The position numbers and the translations under genes are program-made. Positions 41,947 to 50,928 of a stretch of DNA of 64,000 nucleotides are shown here, piece by piece. Position 1 is the stretch's first letter; the number at the start of each line of letters is the position of its first letter. Under the pieces are notes generated by a model, which was not told the DNA's origin, did no database searches, and saw only the letters and a list, made by a program, of their open reading frames with translations. Origin of the DNA: Flavobacterium succinicans LMG 10402 (lineage in GTDB: Bacteria > Bacteroidota > Bacteroidia > Flavobacteriales > Flavobacteriaceae); contig NZ_JATV01000017.1 of NCBI RefSeq assembly GCF_000611675.1, positions 1 to 64,000 on the forward strand, written 5' to 3'.

Positions 41947-42185
41947 AGCAGCCGTTTTTCAATAGCCTCTATCATTTTGTCAAAATCCATGACATCTGTG
42001 GGGTTTTTGTAATAATCGTCTAGTCGAGCATCGAGTATCTCTTTTTGCCATTGTGGCAATTCATCCTCTACAGCAACCTCAGAGGGTAAGATGATTACCT
42101 CTACTCTACGCGCCGTAAATCCTTCGGGTAGAGAAACCTGAATGGCATTATCTTTTACGTCTATAAATTGTCTGATAGCCTCCAT
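41943..42185 (-). CDS. Antitoxin partner of the RelE/ParE toxin
   Basis: 80 residues: an N-terminal segment with beta-strand character (IDVKDNAIQVSLPEGFTARRVEVIILPSE), then an acidic, flexible C-terminal half (EDELPQWQKEILDARLDDYYKNPTDVMDF, shown in part) that could wrap the toxin. No clear DNA-binding HTH or ribbon is obvious, though the N-terminal part could be swapped-hairpin AbrB-like or DUF2281-like. Assignment rests mainly on the coupled toxin gene downstream. Confidence 0.75.
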   Translation of the reverse strand: MEAIRQFIDVKDNAIQVSLPEGFTARRVEVIILPSEVAVEDELPQWQKEILDARLDDYYKNPTDVMDFDKMIEAIEKRLL

Positions 42186-42559
42186 ACGATTATATTTATT
42201 GAATTGTTGTTCTATTTATTTAGAGAGTCCATGCATAAGGTTTCAAAACATTTTTTCTTCTGAAAATAGTGTGAACTAAAGTCGGAATGTTTGTTATCAC
42301 AGCGGTAGTGCATCAAAAAAAACGCTGTGTGGTACTTCCGTAGACAATCAAAATTAGCAAAAACAAAACTGGCATCCTAAAAAAATCTAGTTTATAACGT
42401 CATTACTTCAAGACCTAAAAAATTATTCCTTTAAAAATGTGCTTTCAGTTGAAAAGTATAGATGTAAATTTGCTCCTTTTCAGTTGTTTTTTTTTTTTGA
42501 TTCTAATGAAAAAACAAGGTTCATTTAGTCATCGAATTTGAAAATCCAAGCATAAATCA
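42186..42559. other. Intergenic region without a recognised gene
   Basis: AT-rich spacer between the antitoxin start and the GH43 terminator. No open frame of note, no repeat family and no clear promoter box were found; it includes a 13-T run near 42487. Confidence 0.5.
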
Positions 42560-42593
42560 AAAGGTCGAAAAAACAAATATTTTTTCGACCTTT
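42560..42593 (-). terminator. Terminator of the GH43 gene
   Basis: Perfect 13-bp stem AAAGGTCGAAAAA / TTTTTCGACCTTT, 8-nt loop, about 30 nt past the stop. T-rich on the minus strand. Confidence 0.7.
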
Positions 42594-42625
42594 CACTTTT
42601 AGTCACCTCTTTATTTCAAAATGTA

Positions 42626-44404
42626 TTACTCCACTTTTGCCACAGGAGTTTTGGGTCCGATACCATTATTGTTAAAGGCTTCGATTTGGAAATAATACGC
42701 ATCGGAGCGGTCTAAGGCATTCAAATAGTATTCGTTTTTGCCGTACACCATGACAGATCCGTATAATTTATCAGGCGATTTTCCGAAGTAAATCACATAA
42801 CCATCCGCTTGGGGTTCTTGTTCCCATTTGAACCACACGTTGCGGCGTTCGCCTTTTACTTTGGGTCCGGAACGCAGTGGCGCGAAGTTTTTGACCATTG
42901 CAGGGGCTTTTCCGTTCCCTTTTCCAAAAGCTCTGAAGCCACTGATGGCAAATTTACCGTCTGGCATGGCTATGTTTTCTATTTTCAAATAGCGGCCTTT
43001 GATTGGTTTTTCGAATTCTAGGTACTCGTGCGGCACGTCTTTGGTACTTTTACTTTTATCAGCAATCACTTTCCAGTTTTTTTGATTGTCAGAAACCGAA
43101 AGGATGTATTTATGTCCCGAAGTCGTTTCGGGTTTGCCCATTAGCGTGGCGTCTTGATCGGCAAAATTGATTTGCACGGCGTTGATGGTACTTACTTCAC
43201 CTAAATCCGAAATTATCCATTCGCCTTTGCCACCGGTTTTGGCCGACCAATAGGTTTTGATGTCTTCATTAACCGCATTGTTGGCTTGAAAGCCACCCAA
43301 AGTTGAGGAAACACTTACTGGTTTGTTGTAATTCAGCAACATCCAACCCGAAAAACTTTCTTGGCCATGGCTTTTTTGTTGGGCAGGCAAGAAGGTAGGA
43401 TAGTCGCCATAAGCAGTGTTAGAATACAAAATCCCATCCTTGTCGATACCCGCGGGCCAAATCCCTAATCGACGTTCGAAGTTATTTTTGGTACCCACCA
43501 CAATGGTCGAAACGTGCCAAAACGCATCGTTCGCGTCTTCAAACGTGGCACCATGTCCAGCGCCACGAGCATAACCACCCGGTTTGTATGAAAACGGGTT
43601 GTGCGATTGGTATTCAAACGGGCCTAACGGATTTTTACTAGTGTACACGCCGTCGCCATAACCGCTAAATTCGGTGCCAGGCCCGCCGTATTGCAAGTAA
43701 TACGTGCCTTTGTGTTTGGTCATAAACGCACCTTCCATAAACGGTTGCATGAAGGTATTGTCGTTGTTTTCGCCAAAGCGTTCCCAGCCGTGTTCGTGTT
43801 CGTTGAGAGCGATAAGCGGTATCACTTCGCCTTCGGGTTGAAAGGTTTTACGATTCAATTTCACGCCATACAACGGATAGACATTGCTTGAACCATAATA
43901 TTCATAGACTTCGTCTTTCTCTTTATCCCAAAAAATTTGTGGATCCCAAGCGCCGGCTTCTGATTTGTGCACCAATTCTTTCCAGTCGTCTTTGGTGGGG
44001 TTTTTACTCATCCAAATCGGGAATTCTTTCCCATGCGTAGAACCCACCACGAGTAGCGTATCGTTCACAAACGAAAGCGAAGGCGCACAAAGTTCGTCAT
44101 ACACTTTGTGTTCCGGACGCAAAAATTTACGCGAGACAAACTTCCAGTCTAGCATGTCTTTACTGTGCCAGTAGCCCCACTGATTGGTGGCAAACAAATA
44201 ATAATTGCCTTTGAAAAAAGTAATCACCGGATCGGCCGTAGCGCGGTGTTTGCCTTGGGTAACAAAGTTAGGAATAGGGCAGTAGCCATAATCAATATTT
44301 ATGGGGTTGCAATACGTTTTTTGTTGCGCTTGAACCGAACCAAAAAAGAGGGTCAGCAAAAGAGCAACAGCTAATTTTTTTATAGATAAAATCATTGTAG
44401 TCAA
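42626..44404 (-). CDS. Secreted GH43-like glycosidase with F5/8 C-type and FnIII domains
   Basis: 592 residues. Signal peptide (ILSIKKLAVALLLTLFFGSV, AQ cut); MTTM or the MILS four codons on are possible starts. Residues ~30-335 form a five-bladed propeller of the GH43 type: HRATADPVITFFKGNYYLFA with the catalytic Asp in ADPVI, GYWHSKDMLDWKF, GAWDPQIFWDK, and MEGAFMTKHKGTYYLQYGG with a likely catalytic Glu. Then come an F5/8 C (CBM32-like) domain (VSVSSTLGGFQANNAVNED, YWSAKTGGKGEWIISDLG) and a C-terminal FnIII-like domain (WFKWEQEPQADGYVIYFGKS). Substrate uncertain. Codirectional with the PUL but separated by bglX's terminator and a repeat element. Confidence 0.82.
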   Translation of the reverse strand: MTTMILSIKKLAVALLLTLFFGSVQAQQKTYCNPINIDYGYCPIPNFVTQGKHRATADPVITFFKGNYYLFATNQWGYWHSKDMLDWKFVSRKFLRPEHKVYDELCAPSLSFVNDTLLVVGSTHGKEFPIWMSKNPTKDDWKELVHKSEAGAWDPQIFWDKEKDEVYEYYGSSNVYPLYGVKLNRKTFQPEGEVIPLIALNEHEHGWERFGENNDNTFMQPFMEGAFMTKHKGTYYLQYGGPGTEFSGYGDGVYTSKNPLGPFEYQSHNPFSYKPGGYARGAGHGATFEDANDAFWHVSTIVVGTKNNFERRLGIWPAGIDKDGILYSNTAYGDYPTFLPAQQKSHGQESFSGWMLLNYNKPVSVSSTLGGFQANNAVNEDIKTYWSAKTGGKGEWIISDLGEVSTINAVQINFADQDATLMGKPETTSGHKYILSVSDNQKNWKVIADKSKSTKDVPHEYLEFEKPIKGRYLKIENIAMPDGKFAISGFRAFGKGNGKAPAMVKNFAPLRSGPKVKGERRNVWFKWEQEPQADGYVIYFGKSPDKLYGSVMVYGKNEYYLNALDRSDAYYFQIEAFNNNGIGPKTPVAKVE

Positions 44405-44462
44405 ATTATTTGAAGGGTTAAGACAGTGTTAGTTTTTTAGGAACAAAAACAAAAGGCCTATC

Positions 44463-44543
44463 AGGAAACATGGGACCCGCTATCCGCTATATCTTTGTTT
44501 TTCTTGAAAAAAAAACAAAGGATGCCGCTACTATCGGGGTTAA
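44463..44543 (+). repeat. GGGCGT...ACGC conserved intergenic element, copy 3 (degenerate)
   Basis: Keeps GACCCGCTATCCGCTATATC, a central AT-rich hairpin CTTTGTTTTT / AAAAACAAAG, and GGATGCCGCTACTATCGGGG. The outer GGGCGT and ACGC ends are worn. Confidence 0.6.
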
Positions 44544-44586
44544 AGAGTCACAAAGAGCTTTTTTATTATCATCCCAATGCTTGTAA

Positions 44587-44625
44587 AAAAAACACCCTCC
44601 GAAATAAGTATCGAAGGGTGTTTTT
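44587..44625 (-). terminator. Terminator at the end of the PUL operon
   Basis: Stem AAAAACACCCTCCGA / TCGAAGGGTGTTTTT (one mismatch), T-run on the minus strand, 4 nt past the bglX stop. Confidence 0.8.
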
Positions 44626-44628
44626 AGT

Positions 44629-46938
44629 TTAGTCTACTAACTCGAAACTTACTTTGTTTTCGGCATTGGAATCGGTGCCTACAAAAACTTCGAAAAGTCC
44701 AGGTTCGGCTACAAAATCCAAATCAGAGTTATAGAATTTTAATTTTTCAATTGAAATTTCAAACGTAACGGTTTGTTTTTCTCCTTTTTTCAAACTGATT
44801 TTTTTGAAATCTTTCAATTCTCTAACCGGTCTGGTTACGCTTCCTACCATATCTCTGATGTATAACTGAACCACTTCTTTACCATCGTAATTTCCGGTGT
44901 TGGTTACATCAACCGAAACTTTCACAGTTTCATTGGCTTTCATTTTAGTAGAAGAAATAGCCAAATTACTATAGTTGAAAGTCGTATAGCTCAATCCGTA
45001 ACCAAAAGCAAATAAAGGCTCGTTACGCTCGTCAATATAATTTGAACGGAATTTTTCAAATTTACCTTCTTTGTTCATCAATGGGCGACCCGTATTTTTT
45101 GCGTTATAATAAATGGGCACTTGCCCGATACTTCTTGGGAAAGTAGCGGTTAATTTTCCAGAAGGATTCACGTCGCCAAACAACACATCAGCGATCGCTA
45201 ATCCTGCTTCACTACCCGCAAACCAAGCATTCAAAATAGCAGGTACTTTTTCATTTTCATCTACCAAAACCAAAGGTCTTCCGTTGAAAAGCACCAAAAC
45301 TACTGGTTTTCCTGTTTTTAATAAAGCAGCCAATAAATCCTTTTGTACTTGAGGAATTTCAAGATTCGTACGGCTACTTGATTCTCCGCTGTACTCCGCA
45401 GATTCTCCAAGCGCCGCCACAATCACATCTGATTGGTTGGCAATTTTTAATGCTTCGTCTAATAATTCTTTATCGGTACGGTGGTCTCTGTGTAATGTTT
45501 TTCCAAACATGGTCGCTTTTTCTTCCAAAGCAGCGTCGTATTCTAAGTTACTTCCTTTAGCGTACAAGATATTGGCGTTTTTTCCTGCCACGGTTTGCAT
45601 ACCTGAAAGTAATGAAATGGATTTTTCAAAGCGTGTAGCCACACTCCAAGTACCCGACATATTTTCTTTAGCATCTGCCAAAGGTCCGATTAAAGCAATC
45701 GTACTTGATTTTTTCAAAGGCAATAGTTGTCCTTGGTTTTTTAGCAATACTAAAGATTGCGCTGCTGTAGTTCTGGCTTCATTACGATTTGCTGTAGTGA
45801 AAATTTCGTTTTTAGCACGTTTTTCATCGCAATATTTGTAAGGGTCGTGGAATAACCCAAGGTCATATTTGGCTTCCAACATCAATCGAACGGCGTTGTC
45901 GATTTGTGCGATGGTTACCTTTTTTTCATCCACAGATTTTTTTAGGGTTTTCAAGAAACCTTCTCCTACCATGTCCATTTCTACTCCTGCATTCAAGGCC
46001 AAAGCCGAAACGGTTTGCAAATCGCCCATACCGTGATCGATCATTTCAGGAATTCCTGTAAAATCCGTTACTACAAATCCTTTGAAACCCCATTGTTTTC
46101 TCAATACATCGGTCATTAACCATTTGTTCCCGGTAGCTGGAACACCGTCTACTTCGTTAAATGAGGCCATTACTGATCCTACACCTGCGTCGATAGCTGC
46201 TTTGTAAGGGGCAAAATATTCGTTGTACATTCTGATTTTACTCATGTCAACTGTGTTGTAATCTCGTCCTGCTTCTGGAGCGCCATACAAGGCAAAGTGT
46301 TTTACACAGGCCAAGATCGTATTGTTTTTGGTCAAATCATCGCCTTGATACCCTTTAACCATGGCCTCAGCGATTAGTGAACCCAAATATGGGTCTTCTC
46401 CTGAACCTTCAGAAACTCTTCCCCATCTAGCATCTCTCGAAACATCTACCATAGGTGAGAACGTCCAGTTGATACCATCGGCGCTGGCTTCTTGAGCAGC
46501 GATTTGTGCACTTCTTTTGATCAATTCCATGTCCCAAGTGCTTGATAATCCTAATGGAATTGGGAAAGTGGATTCATATCCGTGAATCACGTCCATCCCG
46601 AATAACAACGGAATTTTAAGACGGCTTTTTTCAACGGCTATTTTTTGAACTTCTCTAATTTTTTTAGCCGATTTGATGTTGAATAAACCACCTACTTTAC
46701 CCTCTTCAATATTTTTACCCACATTCGTACTACTAGAAGCTCCTGTGGTAATGTCTCCTGAAGTCGGAAGGTTTAGCTGACCAATTTTTTCATCCAACGT
46801 CATTTGGGAAATTAAATCGGCTACAAATTCGGCTTTTGGTTTGATTTTGGCAGTGTTTTTTGCTCCCTTTTTTTGGCTGTAGCCAATACAGGAAACACTT
46901 AATAGTAGTACTAGTAATCTTGTCGTGTTCATCATCAT
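44629..46938 (-). CDS. bglX: Periplasmic GH3 beta-glucosidase, BglX-like
   Basis: 769 residues with a signal peptide (RLLVLLLSVSCIGYSQ). GH3 (alpha/beta)8 domain: ISQMTLDEKIGQLNLP, IPLLFGMDVIHGYE, FPIPLGLSSTWD, CVKHFALYGAPEAGRDYN, and GFKGFVVTDFTGIPEM with the catalytic Asp. Then the alpha/beta sandwich (IALIGPLADAKENMSGTW, ALGESAEYSGESSSRTN) and a C-terminal FnIII-like domain (VSVDVTNTGNYDGKEVVQLY). The length equals E. coli BglX. It would release glucose from beta-gluco-oligosaccharides in the periplasm. Last gene of the susC-susD-LamG-GH144-bglX series, with a hairpin in the gap upstream. Confidence 0.92.
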   Translation of the reverse strand: MMMNTTRLLVLLLSVSCIGYSQKKGAKNTAKIKPKAEFVADLISQMTLDEKIGQLNLPTSGDITTGASSSTNVGKNIEEGKVGGLFNIKSAKKIREVQKIAVEKSRLKIPLLFGMDVIHGYESTFPIPLGLSSTWDMELIKRSAQIAAQEASADGINWTFSPMVDVSRDARWGRVSEGSGEDPYLGSLIAEAMVKGYQGDDLTKNNTILACVKHFALYGAPEAGRDYNTVDMSKIRMYNEYFAPYKAAIDAGVGSVMASFNEVDGVPATGNKWLMTDVLRKQWGFKGFVVTDFTGIPEMIDHGMGDLQTVSALALNAGVEMDMVGEGFLKTLKKSVDEKKVTIAQIDNAVRLMLEAKYDLGLFHDPYKYCDEKRAKNEIFTTANRNEARTTAAQSLVLLKNQGQLLPLKKSSTIALIGPLADAKENMSGTWSVATRFEKSISLLSGMQTVAGKNANILYAKGSNLEYDAALEEKATMFGKTLHRDHRTDKELLDEALKIANQSDVIVAALGESAEYSGESSSRTNLEIPQVQKDLLAALLKTGKPVVLVLFNGRPLVLVDENEKVPAILNAWFAGSEAGLAIADVLFGDVNPSGKLTATFPRSIGQVPIYYNAKNTGRPLMNKEGKFEKFRSNYIDERNEPLFAFGYGLSYTTFNYSNLAISSTKMKANETVKVSVDVTNTGNYDGKEVVQLYIRDMVGSVTRPVRELKDFKKISLKKGEKQTVTFEISIEKLKFYNSDLDFVAEPGLFEVFVGTDSNAENKVSFELVD

Positions 46939-46993
46939 TGTCTTTTTTTAATTGATTCTATGTTCTTTTGAAATCTCAAAAGAAGGGTAAAAT

Positions 46994-47035
46994 TTGTACC
47001 AGAATTAGGCTTGTTAAGGCTCAATTCTGGTACAA
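46994..47035. other. Perfect 13-bp hairpin between the GH144 and GH3 genes
   Basis: Arms TTGTACCAGAATT (46994-47006) and AATTCTGGTACAA (47023-47035) with a 16-nt loop; no T-run after it. It lies in the 125-bp gap inside the PUL operon, so an mRNA-processing or stability role is likelier than full termination. Confidence 0.6.
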
Positions 47036-47063
47036 TTGATAATTCATTTAACCGAAATACGGC

Positions 47064-48461
47064 TTATCGAATTCCGTATTTTGGGGATTCAAATCCTAAT
47101 TTAGTCAAGCCGGCTTTTACTTCGGGGGCGTTCATAAATAGTTTCCATAACAATCCAGATCTATAATTTTCGATCATAGGAGCGATGGTTCCTTGGTCGA
47201 TGGCCAAATAGCGAGGCGTTACCCAATTGTAATGCGGTGAAAAGGCATCGTAAGGACCAGCGATTCCGACATATTTTGCTTTATTTTCATCGTATACATA
47301 GCGTAAAAATTTCATAGATTCTACGGGAGTAAACGGGAACGAAGACAAGGCAGCCGTTGGTGTAATTACTCCGTTATCGTTTTTAGGTTCATGGGCGGTG
47401 TAGCCTGTGGTGCCATCAGGATTACGGGTGTAACTTGCTGTTAATCCCCAACATTTGTCAGAGTAATCTTTAAAGTTTTTAGGATTGTCTTGACTGTATT
47501 TCACCATGATTTTGGCGTGATTTTGCGTCAAAGTGCCATAGTCGGCATATTGGTCTTTCAATTGGTTTGGATCTAATCCTAAATAGGAATAATGCGACCA
47601 AAACATTGGGCCCACATGACCCGCTGAACCGTTATAGCTCAACACGACAGGTAAGCCGTATTGCGAACCACCGTGTTTGATACCGCCATTTCGAGCCCAA
47701 CCTTCGGTATAGGCTTTGTTGGGAATAGTATGCGTTGGAGATGCAGCAGCCATGATATAGGTGATGAAACATTCGTTGTATCCTTCCAATTTAAAATTCA
47801 TGTCCCAACCGTAGTTAGGTGACCAGTGCCAATACAAGGCGTTTTCACCTTTGGTGTACCAATCCCATTCTACACCTTTCCAAAGTTCGTCAGCTTTTTT
47901 AGCCAAGGCTTTTTCGGTAGCGTTTCCGTTTTTGAAATATTCTCTAATGGTGATTAAAGCCTGGCAAACAAAAGAAGTTTCTACTAAATCTCCTCCGTTG
48001 TCTTTGGTGCCAAAAGGAATCACTTTACCATCTTTATTATTCATCCAATGGGGCCAAGCTCCATGAAAACGATCGGCTTTTTCCAAAAAGTTTAAGGAAG
48101 TAGTTAGTCTTGCAACAGCTTCACCTCTTGGTAAAAAACCACGGTCTATTCCAACAATTAGCGTCATTAACCCAAAACCAGAGCCACCTGTTGTAATAAT
48201 GTTAGCATCGAAATTTGGGTCGTCCGTAATATAGCGTTCTCTTGCCAATTTTGAGATCGGATCGGCATAGTCCCAGAAGTATTTGATGGCGTCTTTTTGA
48301 ACCAAATCGAGTAACTCATTGTCGGTCAAAACGGCTTCTGGTGGAGTAGGTAGTGGGCTACCTTCTCCTTTGTTGTTGTTGTTGTTGTCAGAGGTGCATT
48401 TAGTACAAGCACTGACCGTCACAGCTATTAATAATATATACCAGTATTTTTTCATCTTCAT
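47064..48461 (-). CDS. Glucoamylase-family (PF10091, GH144-like) lipoprotein
   Basis: 465 residues. Lipobox VSAC at residues ~16-19 (MKMKKYWYILLIAVTVSAC), then an Asn-rich linker. The body is an (alpha/alpha)6 barrel of the PF10091 family: DLVQKDAIKYFWDYADPISK, ERYITDDPNFD, GGSGFGLMTLIVGIDRGF, GAWPHWMNNKDG, DNGGDLVETSFVCQALI, GPMFWSHYSYLGLDPN, CWGLTASYTRNPDG and GIAGPYDAFSPHYNWVTPRY. Characterised members (GH144) cleave beta-1,2-glucan, despite the glucoamylase label. As a surface or periplasmic lipoprotein in this operon it would make oligosaccharides for import and for the GH3 enzyme. No exact activity is claimed. Confidence 0.87.
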   Translation of the reverse strand: MKMKKYWYILLIAVTVSACTKCTSDNNNNNKGEGSPLPTPPEAVLTDNELLDLVQKDAIKYFWDYADPISKLARERYITDDPNFDANIITTGGSGFGLMTLIVGIDRGFLPRGEAVARLTTSLNFLEKADRFHGAWPHWMNNKDGKVIPFGTKDNGGDLVETSFVCQALITIREYFKNGNATEKALAKKADELWKGVEWDWYTKGENALYWHWSPNYGWDMNFKLEGYNECFITYIMAAASPTHTIPNKAYTEGWARNGGIKHGGSQYGLPVVLSYNGSAGHVGPMFWSHYSYLGLDPNQLKDQYADYGTLTQNHAKIMVKYSQDNPKNFKDYSDKCWGLTASYTRNPDGTTGYTAHEPKNDNGVITPTAALSSFPFTPVESMKFLRYVYDENKAKYVGIAGPYDAFSPHYNWVTPRYLAIDQGTIAPMIENYRSGLLWKLFMNAPEVKAGLTKLGFESPKYGIR

Positions 48462-48477
48462 TTATTTTATGATTTGA

Positions 48478-48508
48478 TACCCATCAGAGAGAAGTATTCT
48501 GATGGGTA
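48478..48508. other. Perfect 11-bp hairpin between the LamG and GH144 genes
   Basis: Arms TACCCATCAGA (48478-48488) and TCTGATGGGTA (48498-48508), 9-nt loop, in the 58-bp gap; no T-run. A second intra-operon hairpin of the same kind as 46994-47035. Confidence 0.6.
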
Positions 48509-48519
48509 CTAAATCCTTA

Positions 48520-49452
48520 TTATCGATTGTCTTTTTCTAGTTTGAATAAAGCAGACACTTCATTGTCGGTTAGTGCCGAGTCATACATCCTAAATTCATC
48601 CATCAAGCCAGCAAAACTTGTTGCCCAAGGTTGGTCAGAACCGTTATTTAAAGGTGGAGTGGTTTCAAATTGATGCGTTCCAAATACTACCTTTCCATTG
48701 GTGCCTACCATTTCGAAATTGCCATATTTTGGGGCATTGTTCGGATTGTCAGGACCACCAGGATTGTTGGCATAACATAGTTTAGCTAAAACGACAGCAC
48801 CATTTAGGTAACCAGAAATAGTGCTTGTTGTTGCGTTATATGAAAGCACTACATGAATCCATTTGTTTAAACTATCATCAATATTCATGATAATACTTTG
48901 TCCTCTCCATACTACACCAGCTCTTCCATTTTGAATGTCGAGTTTTAGTCTCAATCTATTTGGGAAGTTTTTATCTGGATTTTCCAAAAAGACATTTAGT
49001 CCCCCCCAAAACTCGGTAGGTCGTACAATAGAGAACAAGCCTTGTGCCCCTTTTCCTTGTCCAGGACTACCTGCATCAGGCACGGTGTTGGCGGTGTTTA
49101 GCCAAAATGAGATCGTATGGTTGTTAACACTAGTAATTTTAGATGTACCAGTACCTATGGCATATCGAGCTTCTGTACTCGATCCTTTATAGGCATTACC
49201 TTTGATTCCTTTAGTGAAGTTTACTTTTGTGCCTTCTACATTCGAAATATTATTTTTACTATCGTTTAAGTTTCCATCAAAACTAAATTTAGCCACTAAA
49301 TGATCTTTGGCGATATCGTCTGAATTTTCATATCCACCTACCGGTACGTAGGGAATAGGACTATTTACTTTGTCGATACTATCTTCGCAACCCAAAAGAA
49401 AAAGCGAGGCAATAGCAGCAGTTACTAATGAAATTGGTTTTATGTTTTTCAT
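48520..49452 (-). CDS. LamG-domain lipoprotein, probable surface glycan-binding protein
   Basis: 310 residues with lipobox LLGC (MKNIKPISLVTAAIASLFLLGC cut for length). After a short linker, one concanavalin-A/LamG domain: LVAKFSFDGNLNDSKNNI, VEGTKVNFTKGIKGNAYKG, NNHTISFWLNTA, KWIHVVLSYNATTSTISGYL, and closing FAGLMDEFRMYDSALTDNEV. Such proteins, just downstream of SusCD, act as SusE/F-like glycan-binding lipoproteins on the outer membrane. No glycanase catalytic motif is seen. It starts 17 nt after susD ends. Confidence 0.82.
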   Translation of the reverse strand: MKNIKPISLVTAAIASLFLLGCEDSIDKVNSPIPYVPVGGYENSDDIAKDHLVAKFSFDGNLNDSKNNISNVEGTKVNFTKGIKGNAYKGSSTEARYAIGTGTSKITSVNNHTISFWLNTANTVPDAGSPGQGKGAQGLFSIVRPTEFWGGLNVFLENPDKNFPNRLRLKLDIQNGRAGVVWRGQSIIMNIDDSLNKWIHVVLSYNATTSTISGYLNGAVVLAKLCYANNPGGPDNPNNAPKYGNFEMVGTNGKVVFGTHQFETTPPLNNGSDQPWATSFAGLMDEFRMYDSALTDNEVSALFKLEKDNR

Positions 49453-49469
49453 TTTGATTATTTTAAAAG

Positions 49470-50924
49470 TTAGTAGTTAGGATTTTGGGTAGTAATACCA
49501 CCACTTTGGCGGATAAAATCAAATGGGATTGGGAATACTTCATGTTTGCCTTTGACAAAAGTTTTCCCTTGTTTAGCAAATGCGCTTTCTGCTTGTCCTG
49601 TTCTCACTAGGTCAAAATAACGATCGTGTTCAAAGGCTAATTCTACGCGTCTTTCTTTCCAAATAGCTTGCTTCACTTCGCTTTGTGAAAGCGCAGTAGT
49701 GTTGGCTAAACCTGCACGGTTTCTAATTTGGTTCAATAAAGGAATGGCTGCACTTGTTTGTCCTAATTCGTTCAATGCTTCTGCTTTCATTAAGAGTACT
49801 TCTGCATAACGCATGTACTTGATGTTGGTGTCAGAATGGTCAGCATCAGTAAATTTAGAGGAATAAGCTTTTAAATTATAGGCAGCATTTTCAACCGTAT
49901 TTGGAACTACTCTGCCATCGTATAAGGTTGTACCTCTAAAAATAATAGTTCCCTCTTTACGGACATCACCAGGCTCATAAGCATCTATCAGACTTTGTGA
50001 AGGTGTGTTGAAGCCCCATCCCCAACCTCCGGCACCACGAGCACCTTGAACTTGGGAATATTGTTGAATTCCTTTTGCTGGAATTTCTCCCACTCCTTGA
50101 ATTTCATAAATGGATTCCGCATCGTTTTCTCCTTCTATGCGAAACATTTTAGCGTAATCAGGGCTTAAGGAATAACCAGTCACTGCATTACAGTGGTCTA
50201 CCACATTTTGCCATTTTTGTTGGTACAAACTTACTTTGGCTAATAAGGCATGTGCTGCACCTTTTGAAGCTCTTGCTTTTTCACTGCTTGGATAAGCAGA
50301 TCTATCTGGTAAGGCTGCTATAGCATCTTTCAAATCATTTTCGATAAAAGCATACACTTCAGTGGCACTTTTACGAGTCAAAAGCATTAATTTATCTTCT
50401 TCAGAAGAAGGATTGGGTAATCGATCCACGATAGGTACTCCACCAAAGGTTTTAACAAGGGTAAAATACATCATGGCGCGTAGATACTTCGCTTCGCCAA
50501 TTAATCGGTTACGAAGTCCTTCATCTGCTTTTGTTAGTTTAGGAAGGATATTCAAGGCTTGATTTGCTCTGTTGATTCCGACATAATTAGCATTAAAAAC
50601 ATCTCGTACCGATGGAATAGAAGAGTTAAACGTTAATGCATCTAATAGGTCTTTATCCGATCCTGTGTCGCCAGGAGACGATCCTTTGTCTGCATCATCA
50701 GAAGCGATACTCGTAAGGCCGATCCATTGGAAAGAAGACATGTCGTAGTCTAAAAATTTACTATAAATAGCCGTTACAAAAGATTTGGCACCTTCGTTGT
50801 TGTTGAACAATTCAATATCATCTGTAGAAATAGATTCGTTTTGATCTACGTCTAGAAAATCATTAGCACATCCCGCAAAAAGGAAAACGGATAGTGAAAA
50901 CAGGGATATATATATCTTTTTCAT
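49470..50924 (-). CDS. SusD/RagB family glycan-binding lipoprotein
   Basis: 484 residues from the ATG at 50924, where the signal peptide with lipobox FAGC (MKKIYISLFSLSVFLFAGC) begins; a longer frame to 50981 overlaps susC. SusD-type tetratricopeptide fold: DFLDVDQNESISTDDIELFN, NRLIGEAKYLRAMMYFTLVKTFGGVP, YAEVLLMKAEALNELG, RIRNRAGL (NQIRNRAGLANTT), and ERRVELAFEHDRYFDLVRTG. It caps the SusC channel and captures the glycan at the cell surface. It starts 4 nt after the susC stop. Confidence 0.95.
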   Translation of the reverse strand: MKKIYISLFSLSVFLFAGCANDFLDVDQNESISTDDIELFNNNEGAKSFVTAIYSKFLDYDMSSFQWIGLTSIASDDADKGSSPGDTGSDKDLLDALTFNSSIPSVRDVFNANYVGINRANQALNILPKLTKADEGLRNRLIGEAKYLRAMMYFTLVKTFGGVPIVDRLPNPSSEEDKLMLLTRKSATEVYAFIENDLKDAIAALPDRSAYPSSEKARASKGAAHALLAKVSLYQQKWQNVVDHCNAVTGYSLSPDYAKMFRIEGENDAESIYEIQGVGEIPAKGIQQYSQVQGARGAGGWGWGFNTPSQSLIDAYEPGDVRKEGTIIFRGTTLYDGRVVPNTVENAAYNLKAYSSKFTDADHSDTNIKYMRYAEVLLMKAEALNELGQTSAAIPLLNQIRNRAGLANTTALSQSEVKQAIWKERRVELAFEHDRYFDLVRTGQAESAFAKQGKTFVKGKHEVFPIPFDFIRQSGGITTQNPNY

Positions 50925-50928
50925 TGTA

